This document shows, one piece after another, positions 35,040 to 46,830 of a stretch of 64,000 nucleotides of DNA (positions are counted from its first letter, which is position 1; each line of letters starts with the position of its first letter). The notes under the pieces were generated by a model. The model worked only from the letters and a program-made list of their open reading frames with translations. It did not search any database and was not told the DNA's origin. The stretch lies in contig JAJEKV010000054.1 in the NCBI GenBank assembly GCA_021234155.1, positions 5,751,962 to 5,815,961 on the forward strand, in the 5' to 3' direction. The stretch comes from Isoetes taiwanensis (taxonomy: Eukaryota > Streptophyta > Lycopodiopsida > Isoetales > Isoetaceae). Both the position numbers and the translations under genes were made by a program.

Positions 35040-35993
35040 CCTTCTAGAGATTTTTTTTTTTTTTTTTTTTTGAGAGAATGAAGTTTTTTCCATTAATTAT
35101 AGAAGAAAAGTACAATAAAGTTCATTATCAATGTGGTAACATGACAATAGGACTGTAGGTAATAGCAGTAATTACAATAATTATAAAATAGATGTAGATT
35201 GAGGATCCACAAAAAGTCTGCTGGAATAACAGTAAGTGAGATAGCCATATGAAGATATAACATGATAAAACCTGCAAAAGACCTGCAAGACCTGCAATAG
35301 ACCTGCTGATAGCCGAGATCCAGTGGATGTCAACCATAGACAGGTTACTTAGATAGTAAATTATGGAGCCAAAAGGTAGACAAAAGGTTAGAAAATAGGA
35401 TTGGGAAGGATAAGTTAAAATTGGTATATGTCAAGACAGTTGAAATGAGCTAGGTAATCTGGCTGGATGATGAGGATTCGATTGTTCCCCCAGTTTAGTT
35501 CCTGAATCAGAGTATCAGAGTTAATAGTGGCCATCAGAATAAGAGAACCATAAGCATCTGCCATTCCTCTATGGTAGTAGTAGCATCCCCTATAGAAATC
35601 AAACTGCTGCTCTGTCATGTTGCTGCCAAATCTTTCTAAAAACTACCATAACTCGTGCATTAGATAAGTGCCTCTGCAGAACTCGATGGTCCAGTCAATC
35701 TCCCTATCAGGAATATCAAGGATGTCCACATCAGTTCTGCCCCTAACTAGACCTGTCCATAAACCTTCTGTATATTCAATGTCATTGTCAATCATCTGTT
35801 CAACATAAATATGATATTCATGTCCTAGATCTCTCCTGAGGTTGTTCATGTAATCTGATAGATAAAATGTCACTGTTAGCAAATTCATCATGACAATGTA
35901 ATCTAAACAAGTTAAAAGGACCATTGAAGACTCCCAAATTATTCCATCTTTCCTCGAAGTGTGTTTCCCTTTTGTTACAAGTGGCTGACAGCT

Positions 35994-38900
35994 CTAGATC
36001 ATAAATAAAATGCAGTTTAATCCAAGTACATGAAACTGAATGCTTGCCATGTAAACATCTATTCCTGTTCCATAATGCTGTAAAAGATAAGAGTTAATAA
36101 AAGCATCATCATTCAGAAGGAAATTTAGTAGGCAATTGGGCTTGGGGATTGCAAATTGCTGCTGAAACCAGTGCCAGAAGGAATTTAATTTGGGACACAA
36201 AAAAATATGATTCATATCTTCAATTCCATTACAATGCAAGGGACAATTAGAATCAATAGGAGCTGCATTTCTAGACTGATGTCTGGCAAGGGAATGAAGA
36301 TTTGGAACACTGCCATTTGCAATAAGCCAAATGAAGTATTCAACCTTTGGAGATAAGAAGGATTTCCAAACACTTTGAAACAATTTATGCTCGATATCAA
36401 TGGAGATATTCCAGAAATTTTTGGCTTTGGAAGCAGAATCAGATTTACTCAGAAATTTATATACCAGGGAAACTTTGTATGCATGTTTGTTGTTCAAGGT
36501 CCAATCATGAGAGGAAATAGAATTAGAATCTAAATTCAGACCATTAATTTTCTGAAAGAAATGTTTGAATAATTTCCTATCAGAAATGGTACCCCTAATT
36601 TTCTGCTTAAAAGCAGTCCAAGTGATCCATCTATTGTTGACCCTCAGATCCCCTAAGGTGAGGAAATTGAATTCACTCCATTTTTTGTAAATCCTAGGAT
36701 GAATTATAGCCAGAGGAGATGAAATATCATTGGATAAAGCAGGATTCCATAAAATAGAAGATCTAAGATGACAATATTGAAGGTCAACATGCTTGAAGGC
36801 TCTATGAGATAGGTTCCAGGCTAAAATAATGTTTCTCATCAGAGGAGATGAGTTTGAGCCAGATTGAAGATTAAAGAAAGCAGATGAAGGTAGTTGATGT
36901 AACACAGAGGGATGCCCTTTTATAAAACTACAAGATAGCCAGTGCTTTATAAATATGGAAGCAGGATTATTTGATTGAAACAAGGATCTCCAAACATGCT
37001 TACCTGCCAAGGCATATCCTTGAAGAAGAAGATTTTTGCAGCCAAGCCCCCCATGAATTTTGCTTTTAGAAACAGATTTCCAATTTACCATATGATGCTT
37101 GCCCCAAATAAAATTCCTAATAATCCTTTCAAGTTGTTGATAAATAGATTTTGAAGCAAGTAGGGCAAATGAGAAATAGATGTGGGAGGTAGCAATGACT
37201 GAGTTGGCAATAATAGTTCTGCCAGCTAAAGAAAGACAAGAACCATAATTTGACAGCTTCTTCTTGATCCGAGAAATAATTGGAGACCAAAGACCTTTAA
37301 TAGATGGATTCGAGGACAGGGGCATGCCAAGAAGTTTGGTAGAATCATTTGAATGTATGCACTTAATGCCAAAGATGCTGTCCACAGAGATATCCCCAAT
37401 TATGACACACTTGTCCCTGTTTAAGTAAACCCCTGATGCAGCACTGAAAGAGTCAATGATCCTAAAGAAAGAATCAATGTTTACAGGATCATTTTTTAGA
37501 AAAGTGAAGGTATCATCTGCATATTGAGATATAGTGAGAGTAGAATTGTCAGGGAGAGTGAGACCGTGCAGATTGCTTGCATTCTGATGAAAGTGAATAG
37601 CAGAGGTAAGCATTTCAGCTACTGCAAGAAATAAATAGGGAGCTAATGGACACCCTTGCCTAACACCTCTGGCCAAAGAGAAGAATTTAGAGGGAGATCC
37701 ATTTATTAAAATGGCAGATTGAGATCTTTGATTAAGTCCAATAATAATCTTCTCAGAGAGGCCAAGCTTATTAAGGCAAATTCTAGGAAGTCCCATCTAA
37801 CAGTATCAAATGCTTTGGAGAAATCCAGCTTTAACAAAATGCAATTCTGTTTAGTTAAGGAATTCCAATGAAGACCCTCCATAGCTGCAATATAGTTATC
37901 AAGAATAAATCTATTAGGGAGGAAAGCAGACTGGCATGAGCTGATTACTTTCTGGAGATGATCTTTGATCCTGTTGGCAACTATTTTAGCACAGATTTTA
38001 TAGGAAGAATTGGTTAAAGAAATAGGCCTCCAGTCAATAAATTTGGAAGGGTTGTCAACTTTGGGGATCATGGTAACAAATCCAAAGCAGATAGAGGGGT
38101 GTAAATGATTGAGATTCCAAAAACCATGAATCATGTGCATCAGGTCAGATTTGATGATTTCCCAAAATTTGATGTAAAATTCAATGGGCAGATCATCAGG
38201 CCCAGGGCTTTTGTTTTTCCCAAGAGATTGGATAGTGGATAAAACTTCTGCTTCAGAGGGGAGATTCTCAATGTCAGGTGAAGTAGAAATAGGATTTGTG
38301 TTTGGCAGATTGTTTAAGAAGTCTCTGAAGTTATTTCCCTGAATAGATTGAGCAATATTATCTGATGGTTTAGCAAAGATGCCATAATATTTATCATGGA
38401 AATAGTTCGAGATATCTATATGACTTGAGATTGAGGATCCATCATCCTTGACAATATGAGATAACTGGGATCTCAGGATTCTATTTTTGGCCACCTTGTA
38501 AAAAAATTTTGAGTTACTGCTGTCCATACAAGATTGATATTTAAGTTTACTCCTAATAGCAGCCCCTTTGGCATCATGCTCTTCTATAGCTCTAATGGAC
38601 ATTTCAAGATTTTCCTCTAGCCTATGAAGATTACAATTCAAAGGATCAATTTGGAGATTTAGCCTGATTTCTTTCATTCTCTGGAGATAATTGTTTTTCT
38701 CAGCAATTTTGGAGTCATGAAGATTCTTGAACCAGTTTTTTATCCATGATTTAGAGAGCTTGATATTAGAATAAAAGGATTTCATGGAGTTAACTGCTGT
38801 CACTCTTGGCAGGGAATTATAGAATGAAGTAAATTCAGTAATGAATCTGTCTGAATCAAGAAGAGAACAATTCAGTTTGAAGGGGATATTTCCTGACCTT

Positions 38901-39625
38901 TTCATGCTAATATTATGCTTGGTAGACAAGAATTGAGGCTGGTGGTCAGATATAGAGGTGGATTCATCACTGAAAACTATACAATTATCCCAGAAGGAGT
39001 TAGATAGATTGTTTATATAGAATCTGTCCAGAGTGCAGAATACTCGAGTATTTCCAGTTTGCTTATTGGACCAAGTAAATCTTGCAGTAGAGGAAGGGAT
39101 ATAATTAAAAAGATGTTGATCCAGAAGATAGTCCCAATTTGTCCTCTCAGAAACAGACATATTGAGATTTTTGCCACATTTAAGATCCCAAGTAGGGGTA
39201 TTGTTGAAATCACCAGCTAAAATCCATGTTTGACAAGTTTGAGAGAGAAGCCATGTATTGAGTTCCAGCCAAGTTTTTTCTCGGACTCTAGAGTCAGTTG
39301 AGGCATAGATGTTGATAATACCAAATGAGAGGTCACCATGTTTAAGAATGACAGACTGCCAAGTTCTACAGGGACTATTGTAAACATTCTCATGATTGAA
39401 ATTCCTCCAAATAATACAAATACCTCCAGATGTGCCTGAGGCTTCAATCCGAATGGAGGAATAGCCTGGACCAATCCAATCACCAAGATTGGAGCACTCA
39501 AAGTTTGGGAGCCTGAGCTCCTGTAGAAGAATAATATCAGAGTTGTAAGATCTAATTTAAGAAATTGCCCTTCTCCTTTTAAGAGGGCCTTTGATTCCCC
39601 TGAGATTCCACGAGAGAATCTTCAT
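35994..39625 (-). pseudogene. L1 ORF2: endonuclease, reverse transcriptase, zinc-binding domain
   Basis: The ATG at 39625 begins MKILSWNLRGIKGPLKRRRA, the usual start of plant L1 ORF2. An early TAA lies near 39557. APE-type endonuclease motifs follow (LLQELRLPNFE; ILAGDFNN; SDHQPQF), then reverse transcriptase (SPGPDDLPIEFYIKFW; LLKLDFSKAFDTVRWDFL; GVRQGCPLAPYLF; ISQYADDTFTFL) and the C-terminal zf-RVT region (VEYFIWLIANGSVPN; CPLHCNGIEDMNHIFLCPKL). A frameshift at about 37706-37796, between the RT A and B blocks, splits the frame. The length of about 1210 codons is normal for the family. The element cannot transpose without help. Confidence 0.93.
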
Positions 39626-39671
39626 TAAGGAAGAAAGGGAGTTAAGGTCCAAAGACAGATCCAAAGATAGA

Positions 39672-42374
39672 TTAAGAGCAGTGGCTCCGGGTGACTCTTC
39701 TCGAGCTATTTCTAGTATTAGCAGCTGGAGTACCTGAGAGATAAGAAGTCCCTTTGGGCTTGCTTGATTTCAATTTCTTTTTCCTTTTATTCTGTCTTTT
39801 TTGATAAATAGAAGTAGAAGTGATGAGATTACCTTTAACAGGGTTATTCAGAGTTGTCTGTATGGAATTATTGATAAGATATGAATCATCATCCCAAGAA
39901 TCAATAGATATGTTGCCTTGAGGACATAGATTTTCTTTTTCAAGATCAGTGTCAGATTCAGTATTAGAAGCATGAGGACATGTCCAAAATTTAGAATTGC
40001 AGCAAGCTTTAGGATCAGAAGAAACCAAAATATTAGGATAATCAAACCCAGAATTATCACAAGAGTTATTAGCATTATACTTGCTCTTATCTTGAGAATG
40101 AAAGGAATTAATATCTATGAAGGAAAGATCTTGCCTGGAACAAAGTTGAGTCTGCAAGTTTCGTTGTTGAATGCCAGGATCCTGAGGCAAATGAATTTCT
40201 TCAGAAATCAGTAAGGCTGATCCTTTATGCATCTGAGTCTCCATATGTAGCTCTTGGCATTTGTTACTGTCACATGCTGAGTCTGAAACCTTTGATGGTT
40301 CTTTGTCCAAAAAACTTAACAAATTTTCCATTTCTGCTCGATATGCTTGATCTGTTGAGATTGCAACCTCATATCCAACTGATGGCACAACTAACTCTTT
40401 TAACAATGACTCAGTGTATGGGGAAATAATCTCATCCTGTTTATGGCAAGGAAGGATATTAGGTTCAGTGAAAAGAGTGGGAGAGAGGTCAACAAGTTCA
40501 ACTTGGGGTAATTGAGCAATTGAAGGTTCAGGAAATTCAATTTTTTTGGAAGTAATATGAGAAGGGTCAGGGAGATGAGCAGGCTCTTTTGGAAGCAAGT
40601 TTGGATGCAAATTTGACTCCAAATTACTATCCAAGTAGTCTTCATTTAGGTCTGCAAGAACACTGAAGTTATTGGAACAAATAATACCATGGTCCTCCTC
40701 AGAAGACATTTGCACAACTTCTGTTACAGCTGTATTTGCATTTGCCTCATTGACTGTATTTTTGGTTTGGATGTCCAGCTTGATAGTGTAATTACACTGC
40801 TTATCAGTAGAATTATTGATATTTTTTTCCATAATTAATGGAACTTCATACTCTCTGTCTGAAGATGTACCTGTAGACTGACCTGCAACATAGTTTTTCT
40901 TGCCATTTCGGTATGTACTAGTATTTCCAGAATTATTGCTATTTCTGTTTGAATTTGAATGGCTGAGAATATTCTTCAAGGTACTGTGAAGATCAAAGTT
41001 CCTTGTAGTCAAAGGCATTTTTCCTTTAAGTAATCTAGATTTGAGTGAGTCTGGTCTATTAAATAAAAAATTCTTTCTTGTGTCAGAGCCACCTGTGTTA
41101 TTTTGTGCAGCTGAAGAATTTTATTTTATAAAAATGCCTTTGTTGAGAATCTTGACCTTTGACTGACTGTCAAGAGCATATGAAAATTTTTGTGACTGAG
41201 CAGCATCAAAACCTTTGGGAAAAACTTCCCTAGCTTTTAGTTCTCTTTGTTTAGAGATTCTCTTCTGACTCCCATTGATTCTTTTCCATGGAGTGAATTG
41301 CCTGTTTTCCTGATTGCCTGAATTTGCTTTGACTTGAGGAAAACCAATCTGATTGATGAAATTCTCATTCTCACTTGTGTTATCATCCTTGTTGTCACAC
41401 TGATCAAGATGATTATGTCTATGATTACACTTTTGGCAAATACTTGGTAAACCAACCCAATTAAGCTGCAAGTTAATTTGATTTCCAAAAAAAATCAGTG
41501 ATAGGTATAGAAGTTGGAACAGTTTTGGAAATATCGATTTGTGCAAAGCATTTTGGAGGTCTGTAAGGTGAGAATTCAGTTGTCAAGTATGTGCCAATTG
41601 AGTTGAAAATATTAGAAAAGAAGTCTTTATTCTAGTAGATGGGATTAAGATCACTCATAGTGACAGAGGCAACTTGAAATTTTCTGAATTCATTCAAAGG
41701 CAAGGTGGGATACCATTTAAGGAATGAAAGCTGATAGGTGTCACAGGTAGATTTGCCAAGCTTGAGAAAATAATTGGAAGTTCTCTCACAACCACATTCA
41801 GCTAGAAGATAAGGGTGAGCCAATAGATTGAGTTAATTGTGATCCCTTTATGAAGCCTAAGCAAATGATCCCAAAGCTTTTCAATTTTTAATCCCACCGA
41901 ATCGACTTTGATAATAACAGCACATTTTGAAAGGCAATCAATTCTAGAAGAAATCAGAGGGGAATTAAGTTGAATACCTCTGAATACTTGGGTGTTAACT
42001 GGAGATCTTGATTGCTGGAAAGCGAAGTCTTCAGCAAGAGTCTGATCAGAGATTAATGGAGCAACAGGCCTCGGGACCATTTGTAAAGGAACTCCATTGG
42101 CATCCAGTGGGGGATCATTAGAAAGATTGTCCCATTGAGGAGGAGAAGTGCTGAAATGATGCATATTTTTGGCAGAGTAAACCAAGTCAGAGAAATCTCC
42201 AAATTTCCAAACTTTGGAGAGATCAGAGTTGAAAGAACTTAACTGTGTGAGGAGCTCGGATCTCTAATCAGCACGGAGAAGCATGTAGTTGTGAAGTAGG
42301 GCCAAAGATTGCAAGTTTAGGGTAGCCGAGGTGGCTAAAGGAGAAATTTGATTTTTTTGGGGAATTTTAGCCAT
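39672..42374 (-). pseudogene. L1 ORF1 (gag-like, DUF4283/zinc-knuckle type), multiply disrupted
   Basis: The ATG at 42374 begins MAKIPQKNQISPLATSATLN. Downstream pieces include LISSRIDCLSKCAVIIKVDS and RFKKVxxxW-like LWDHLLRLHKGITINSIYWL, resembling the DUF4283 region of plant LINE ORF1. A cysteine/histidine knuckle, CQKCNHRHNHLDQC (about 41440-41400), has histidine one position off the standard CCHC spacing. A long serine/asparagine-rich tail (41018-39672) closes the ORF. I count at least four breaks: TAG near 42265, a frameshift near 41820, TAG near 41640, and further shift or stop positions near 41490 and 41115. Confidence 0.8.
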
Positions 42375-42573
42375 TAATGCAATGAAAAGATAAAGGTTAA
42401 TATGAAAATTTGAGAAAGAAAGGGGAATTAGAGCAGAGTGGATGGCAGAAAGGGAAAATGAGGGAAATTAAGCAAGAACCATGAGATCAAGGAAAAAAGA
42501 TTAATTTGGAGCTTAAAAGATTAACTTACCAAATAAATGCCAAAAGGAACCTGCCAAAAGAAACAAAATCCCT

Positions 42574-42873
42574 TCATTCTGAGTAGACTTGGACTGAAAT
42601 TTTAAGATCTGACCAATTGCAGAACACTTTAAACTGAGCTGTAGGTGTGATATTTCTTTTTCCAGTGAATTCAAGAGTCCAAGCTTCAATAATTTCTTCT
42701 GCAAATTCTTCAGAGTTCGGGACAAAGGAAAATTCAAATTGGAACAGATGATCAGGGAAGGTTTGTTTGCGGATAAATTGAAACCAAAGTTCAGAGAAGG
42801 ATCCCTGCAACAAACCACATGTAATTCTTTTATCCTGCTTCAAGATTGTGAAGAATTTTGTATCCATAGACAA
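42574..42873 (-). other. Short open frame in the LINE 5' region
   Basis: About 99 codons (MSMDTKFFTILKQDKRITCG ... LKISVQVYSE) between the LINE 5' end and ORF1. It resembles nothing I recognise. It could be leader-encoded or fortuitous; it does not overlap ORF1. 42880-43061 is GC-richer and probably belongs to the LINE promoter/5' UTR. Confidence 0.3.
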
Positions 42874-43099
42874 AACAAAGCAGGGAGAATTGAATGGAGA
42901 CCGGCCCTCTACAAGGCCGGGAGGGGATCAAGCAGTAGAAGGGATCGATCAGGCAGGGAATTGAGGTTCGGGCTCGAAGTTGTGCCAAGAACATTCAAAA
43001 GTGAATAGGACAAAGAATTCAAGAAAAAGGGCGCTCATATTTTTCCTGTAGAAGAAAAAACCCTTCTAGAGATTCCTAACAAACTAGCTAGATATAACA

Positions 43100-44110
43100 G
43101 TAGTCTTTATTCTCTCATAGTATATTAGGGACAGATCTTCCTTTTACATTTACGTAGTTCTTCAGCATTGTAGTTGCATTGTAATCTTTGTTCTTTGTTC
43201 TTGTTCTTGTAGGTTTGTGGCCTAGCAAGAATTGATGCACAACTTCCAGGATATCTGTTTGTGATGGTTCACCAATGATCAAACATTTCTGCATGTTTGA
43301 AAAAGCCCTAGATGCTGCACTAGATGTCTTAAAAATCTCAACAAAGAATTTAATATTCTTAATGTCATTCCTAAGAAGACTGAAGGAATCATCAACATAT
43401 TGCAAGATGCTCAGATTATTGACAATATCACGTAGGGTAAAGCCAATGCTAATGATAAATAATAACCCATGACCTATTGGTCTCCGTGGACGTTAAAAAA
43501 TCTATTCTATTCTATTCTTTGTTAATTGCTCAGCTACATCAATGAATAAATATGGAGCAAATTACTCTAGCCAAGGGGAAGAAAGTTTCAGAGAAACTAT
43601 GGTGAATGATTTTTGCAGTAAAGTCAAGTTTCTTGAGCGCAAATCATAAAAAGTCCCACTTCACGTGTCAAAAGCCTTTGAGAAGTCGAGCTTAAGAAAA
43701 ACATAATTTTCATTTGAGATCTTATTCCAATGCAATTCCTCCATAGCTGCAATGTAACTATCAAGGATAAATCTATTTGACAGGAACAAACTGATTGAAG
43801 CTAATATTTCTCTCTAAGAAGCCTTTGATTCTGTTTGCTATAATTTTAGCACAAATTCTATCAGCGGTATTTGTCACAAATTGGTTTCCAATAAGAGAGT
43901 GATTCAGGGTTCTCGACTTTTGGGATAAGCATAATCATGCCAGAGGATAAAGTAGGGTGGAAGTGGTTATAGTTCCAAACGTCATCCATTATTTGAATAA
44001 AGTCTAGCTTTACAATATTCTAGAATTTTATATAAACTCTGGTGGTAGCCTGGCCTTGGGGCTCTTACCTTTAGCTAAACTTTTAATAATTGAAAACATC
44101 TCACCCTCTA
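43100..44110 (-). pseudogene. Older L1 reverse transcriptase fragment
   Basis: Minus-strand pieces match the neighbouring L1 in order: YVDDSFSLLRNDIKNIKFFV with FKTSSAASRAFSNMQKCLII (43405-43115), and a block near 43700-43660 encoding FLKLDFSKAFDT. Frames change often and stops are frequent. A LINE-B tail interrupts it at about 43468-43520. It lies outside the target duplication of the full-length L1, so it is a separate, earlier insertion. Confidence 0.75.
43468..43520 (+). mobile_element. LINE-B tail insertion, about 55 bp
   Basis: CCCATGACCTATTGGTCTCC, GTGGACGTTAAAAAA and (TCTAT)n: only the last ~30 bases of the LINE-B 3' end plus its tail, inserted into the older L1 fragment in the opposite orientation. 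Confidence 0.85.
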
Positions 44111-44139
44111 CAAGTGCTTTATGAATATTTGCCACAAAG

Positions 44140-45210
44140 CGGAGCTCTACGATTGATGCACGCTTGTTAAGGGTTTCGGTAAAACCACTCCTTTTTTATG
44201 GAGTTGAAGTATGGGGACTAGTGATATCCCTGCCACTTGGAAAGATTTAGAATGGATCCAAAAAACCTTTTCTACTTGGGCTCTCCGACTCAAGTCCACA
44301 ATTCCATACACAATTCTCCCCCAAAAAACATAGTGCTTGCCTTTACAGCGTCCCACTTTGGAACATCATATAATCATTGCTAGAAGGTGGTAGACATGAG
44401 GGGATGGGAGGCACACATCTTCTGATACATTGGCCATGAGTCCACAATGTCTTAAAGCCTATTGCAAAGAGAAAACATGCATATTGGTCCTCCAGATGGA
44501 ATAGCAGGAATGGGGATGTTCACATGTACAAAATAACAAACATCACACTCACGTAAAGCAGTATCTCAATATATTTGCGAAGTTTTGGAATGGCAGTGTT
44601 CTCGAAAAGGTGATACATTACAAAAGCAAGATTAACATCCACACTTGCTCATGGCCCATATCATACCTTTTATCATATTTGCCCATGAAAAGGCGTAGAA
44701 CAATTGCATTCATTCGTGCACTATTCACATTGTCTCGGAATTGGAACATGCAGATGGGGATGGGGTCATGAGGAGCTTGAAAATAGGTATATCAATATTG
44801 CCATATGAGAGCCATAGAAAATGATTGCCAAGACTCTTTATAGTTATCCAGTGTTAGCAACTCTCGAGTACGATATGTTGACTTGATTACACCTAGTCAA
44901 CCACTATATACGCCTATAGTAATGGCAGTATCATCCTTTATCCTGGAGGTTCTTGACAAACGAGATGAAATAAATCCTGCTCATCACATCGATATGTACA
45001 AATGTATATTTTCTCAGCATTGATATGTACAAATAAAGAGATTTATAATTTTTGTGAATCTATTACTGCTAAGGTTTTTCCCTAAAAAACTGTTTTGGAG
45101 CTAGCTTTTATCTTAGACAGTAATGGTTTTGATGTGCTCTCTTTTCCATATTGGTTCCCATAGACCTCATGGTCTTCATGGATGACAGAAGTTAAATCAA
45201 TTTAATTCAA
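44140..45210 (+). pseudogene. Highly diverged LINE-B copy
   Basis: Plus-strand fragments read LLFYGVEVWG, then in shifting frames resemble the LINE-B post-palm domain (EWIQKTF, LEHHIIIARRW-like). The 3' end keeps recognisable LINE-B features: AAGGTTTTTCCC near 45071, TTGGTTCCCATAGACC near 45152, GGTCTTCATGGATGAC and an AATTTAA-type tail. Stops are frequent. Older than the other LINE-B copies. Confidence 0.7.
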
Positions 45211-46740
45211 TCTCAAAATTTGTGATATTTGAGGTTTTATGTGTAGATACAACAAGGTTTGCTCAAGGTTCGCATTAAATGCTGGACATCTCATGAAAAA
45301 ATAGCCACATATGGTGTTCATTAGATGTTAGATGTTTTAGACATCATGTTGAAGAGTCATGGCCTCTCTTTTTATATCAAGATTCAGATTAGTAACTATA
45401 ATAGAATCAAGGATTTGGATGTAGGAATATAGTGGTAGTGAAATAAATCAGTTATACAGAATTTGCATATGACAGTACGCAATGTCAATTATAGATGCCT
45501 AGTAAATAGGCATTCGGTTGAGCGTCCAGTTGATGATACATTTATAAGTAACATTTTGACACGTACAAGTACGAGGATGATACATTTACAAGCAACACTA
45601 CTTGACACATACAAGTACGAGTCTCAACGCTGCAAGACAAGGATGCACAAGTATCATTAGATATTTGAAGTATGTGTTGCTCAAGGTTTTCCCAATGGAA
45701 ACACCTTCTTGCAATATTTTAACTCTGGGTTCACAATAAATGCGAGCGTATTTTACCCGATTAAAACAAATGTATTGTAATTTCTTACACTCTAAGTGAG
45801 GCTCATATAAATAACAGTGTGTTCATATGCCCAGCATAACTCTAAAATTAAACTAGTATATTATCACATCCATGCTCGAATTGAGAAATGATATTTAAAT
45901 AAAAGTAAGTATTAATTACTGTAAAATGTAGTATAACAAATAAACCATAGTTCATGCTTTATAAAAGAAAGAAAATCCTTTACGCAAGTCAACTAAGAGA
46001 GTAATGTGTCATGGCTATCCATCGACACATTCCTGGGCAGGTTTTCACACATCCCATCATATCTGCATCGATTTTGGTTTATCAACGGCCATGGTAATAC
46101 TCATGGACAAAAATGTTATATGGCTCATGCTATTCTTTTTCTACCATTGTCGATTTCATAAAATATTTGTTGACTTCCATGTGACACGTCTGTGTTGTCA
46201 CCATTAGAACGAACGAACAACATCGGGTAATGCATATTGCATGGTGTAGTGTCACTTTCTTTACTTGATTGATGCAAATAAAAATGATAATAACAATCTA
46301 CACTTCCAAATTCTTATTTCCCACATTGTCATTATAAAAAGGATTGTAAAAGATGTCAAGTTCATCATTCACATCTAGCCAGCTTGTAGTGTTGATGCAA
46401 ACATAGGATGCACGTAATAGTCACAACTTGCCATATCCTCGATGTGGAGCATAACTCAAAAGTCTTTCTCTTTGTCTATCTAAACTATAGGCATGCATGG
46501 CACCTTGACCACTTTCTTGTATGCATATAAGGTCAGGATGAATAGATAGTAGTTTTTACGTCACAATACCACATTTTGGGCATCTTGTAGTACATACAAC
46601 AATCCCCTACAAAATGCACTATGGTGCATGCACACACGAATATTCATCTTTGCTTTTTTTTTTTTCTTTTTCTTATCAATTGAACATAATACTACAGCTA
46701 GCGCATACTTAGGGACACGCAAACAGGAAAGCACACAACA
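45211..46740. other. AT-rich spacer, nothing recognised
   Basis: Short open frames only (up to about 67 codons). A short direct repeat (ACACGTACAAGTACGAG / ACACATACAAGTACGAG) occurs at about 45560-45620. No family resemblance seen. Confidence 0.5.
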
Positions 46741-46741
46741 T

Positions 46742-46830
46742 AATAGAATAGAATAGATTTTTTTTTTCTTTTTTTAGCACACCAGCCCTACTAGACCTAC
46801 ACCACTTTCTGCAATTCTAGCGTATCCACG
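46742..46830 (-). mobile_element. Retroposon 3' ends: LINE-B-like tail plus second family
   Basis: A (TAGAA)n tract and a T-run precede AGCACACCAGCCCTACTAGA. The complement of the latter, TAGGGCTGGTGTGCTAAAAA, recurs on the plus strand at about 53995-54030, and a related GCCAGCCCTACTAGATC lies at about 47809. This indicates a second short retroposon family with an A-rich end. Confidence 0.55.

Larger units (their letters stand above)
35040..43074 (-). mobile_element. Near full-length plant L1-type LINE with 13-bp target duplication
   Basis: CCTTCTAGAGATT occurs at 35040-35052 and 43062-43074 and encloses an 8.0-kb minus-strand LINE. A poly(A) tail (T-run 35053-35072 on the plus strand) marks the 3' end. 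A 3' UTR follows to about 35990, then ORF2 (39625-35994), ORF1 (42374-39672) and a 5' region to 43061. The size, the presence of both ORFs and the flanking duplication indicate a full-length insertion. Both ORFs carry several lesions, so it is an old copy. The 3' UTR contains short open frames (35643-35924, 35415-35618) of unknown meaning. Confidence 0.92.
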
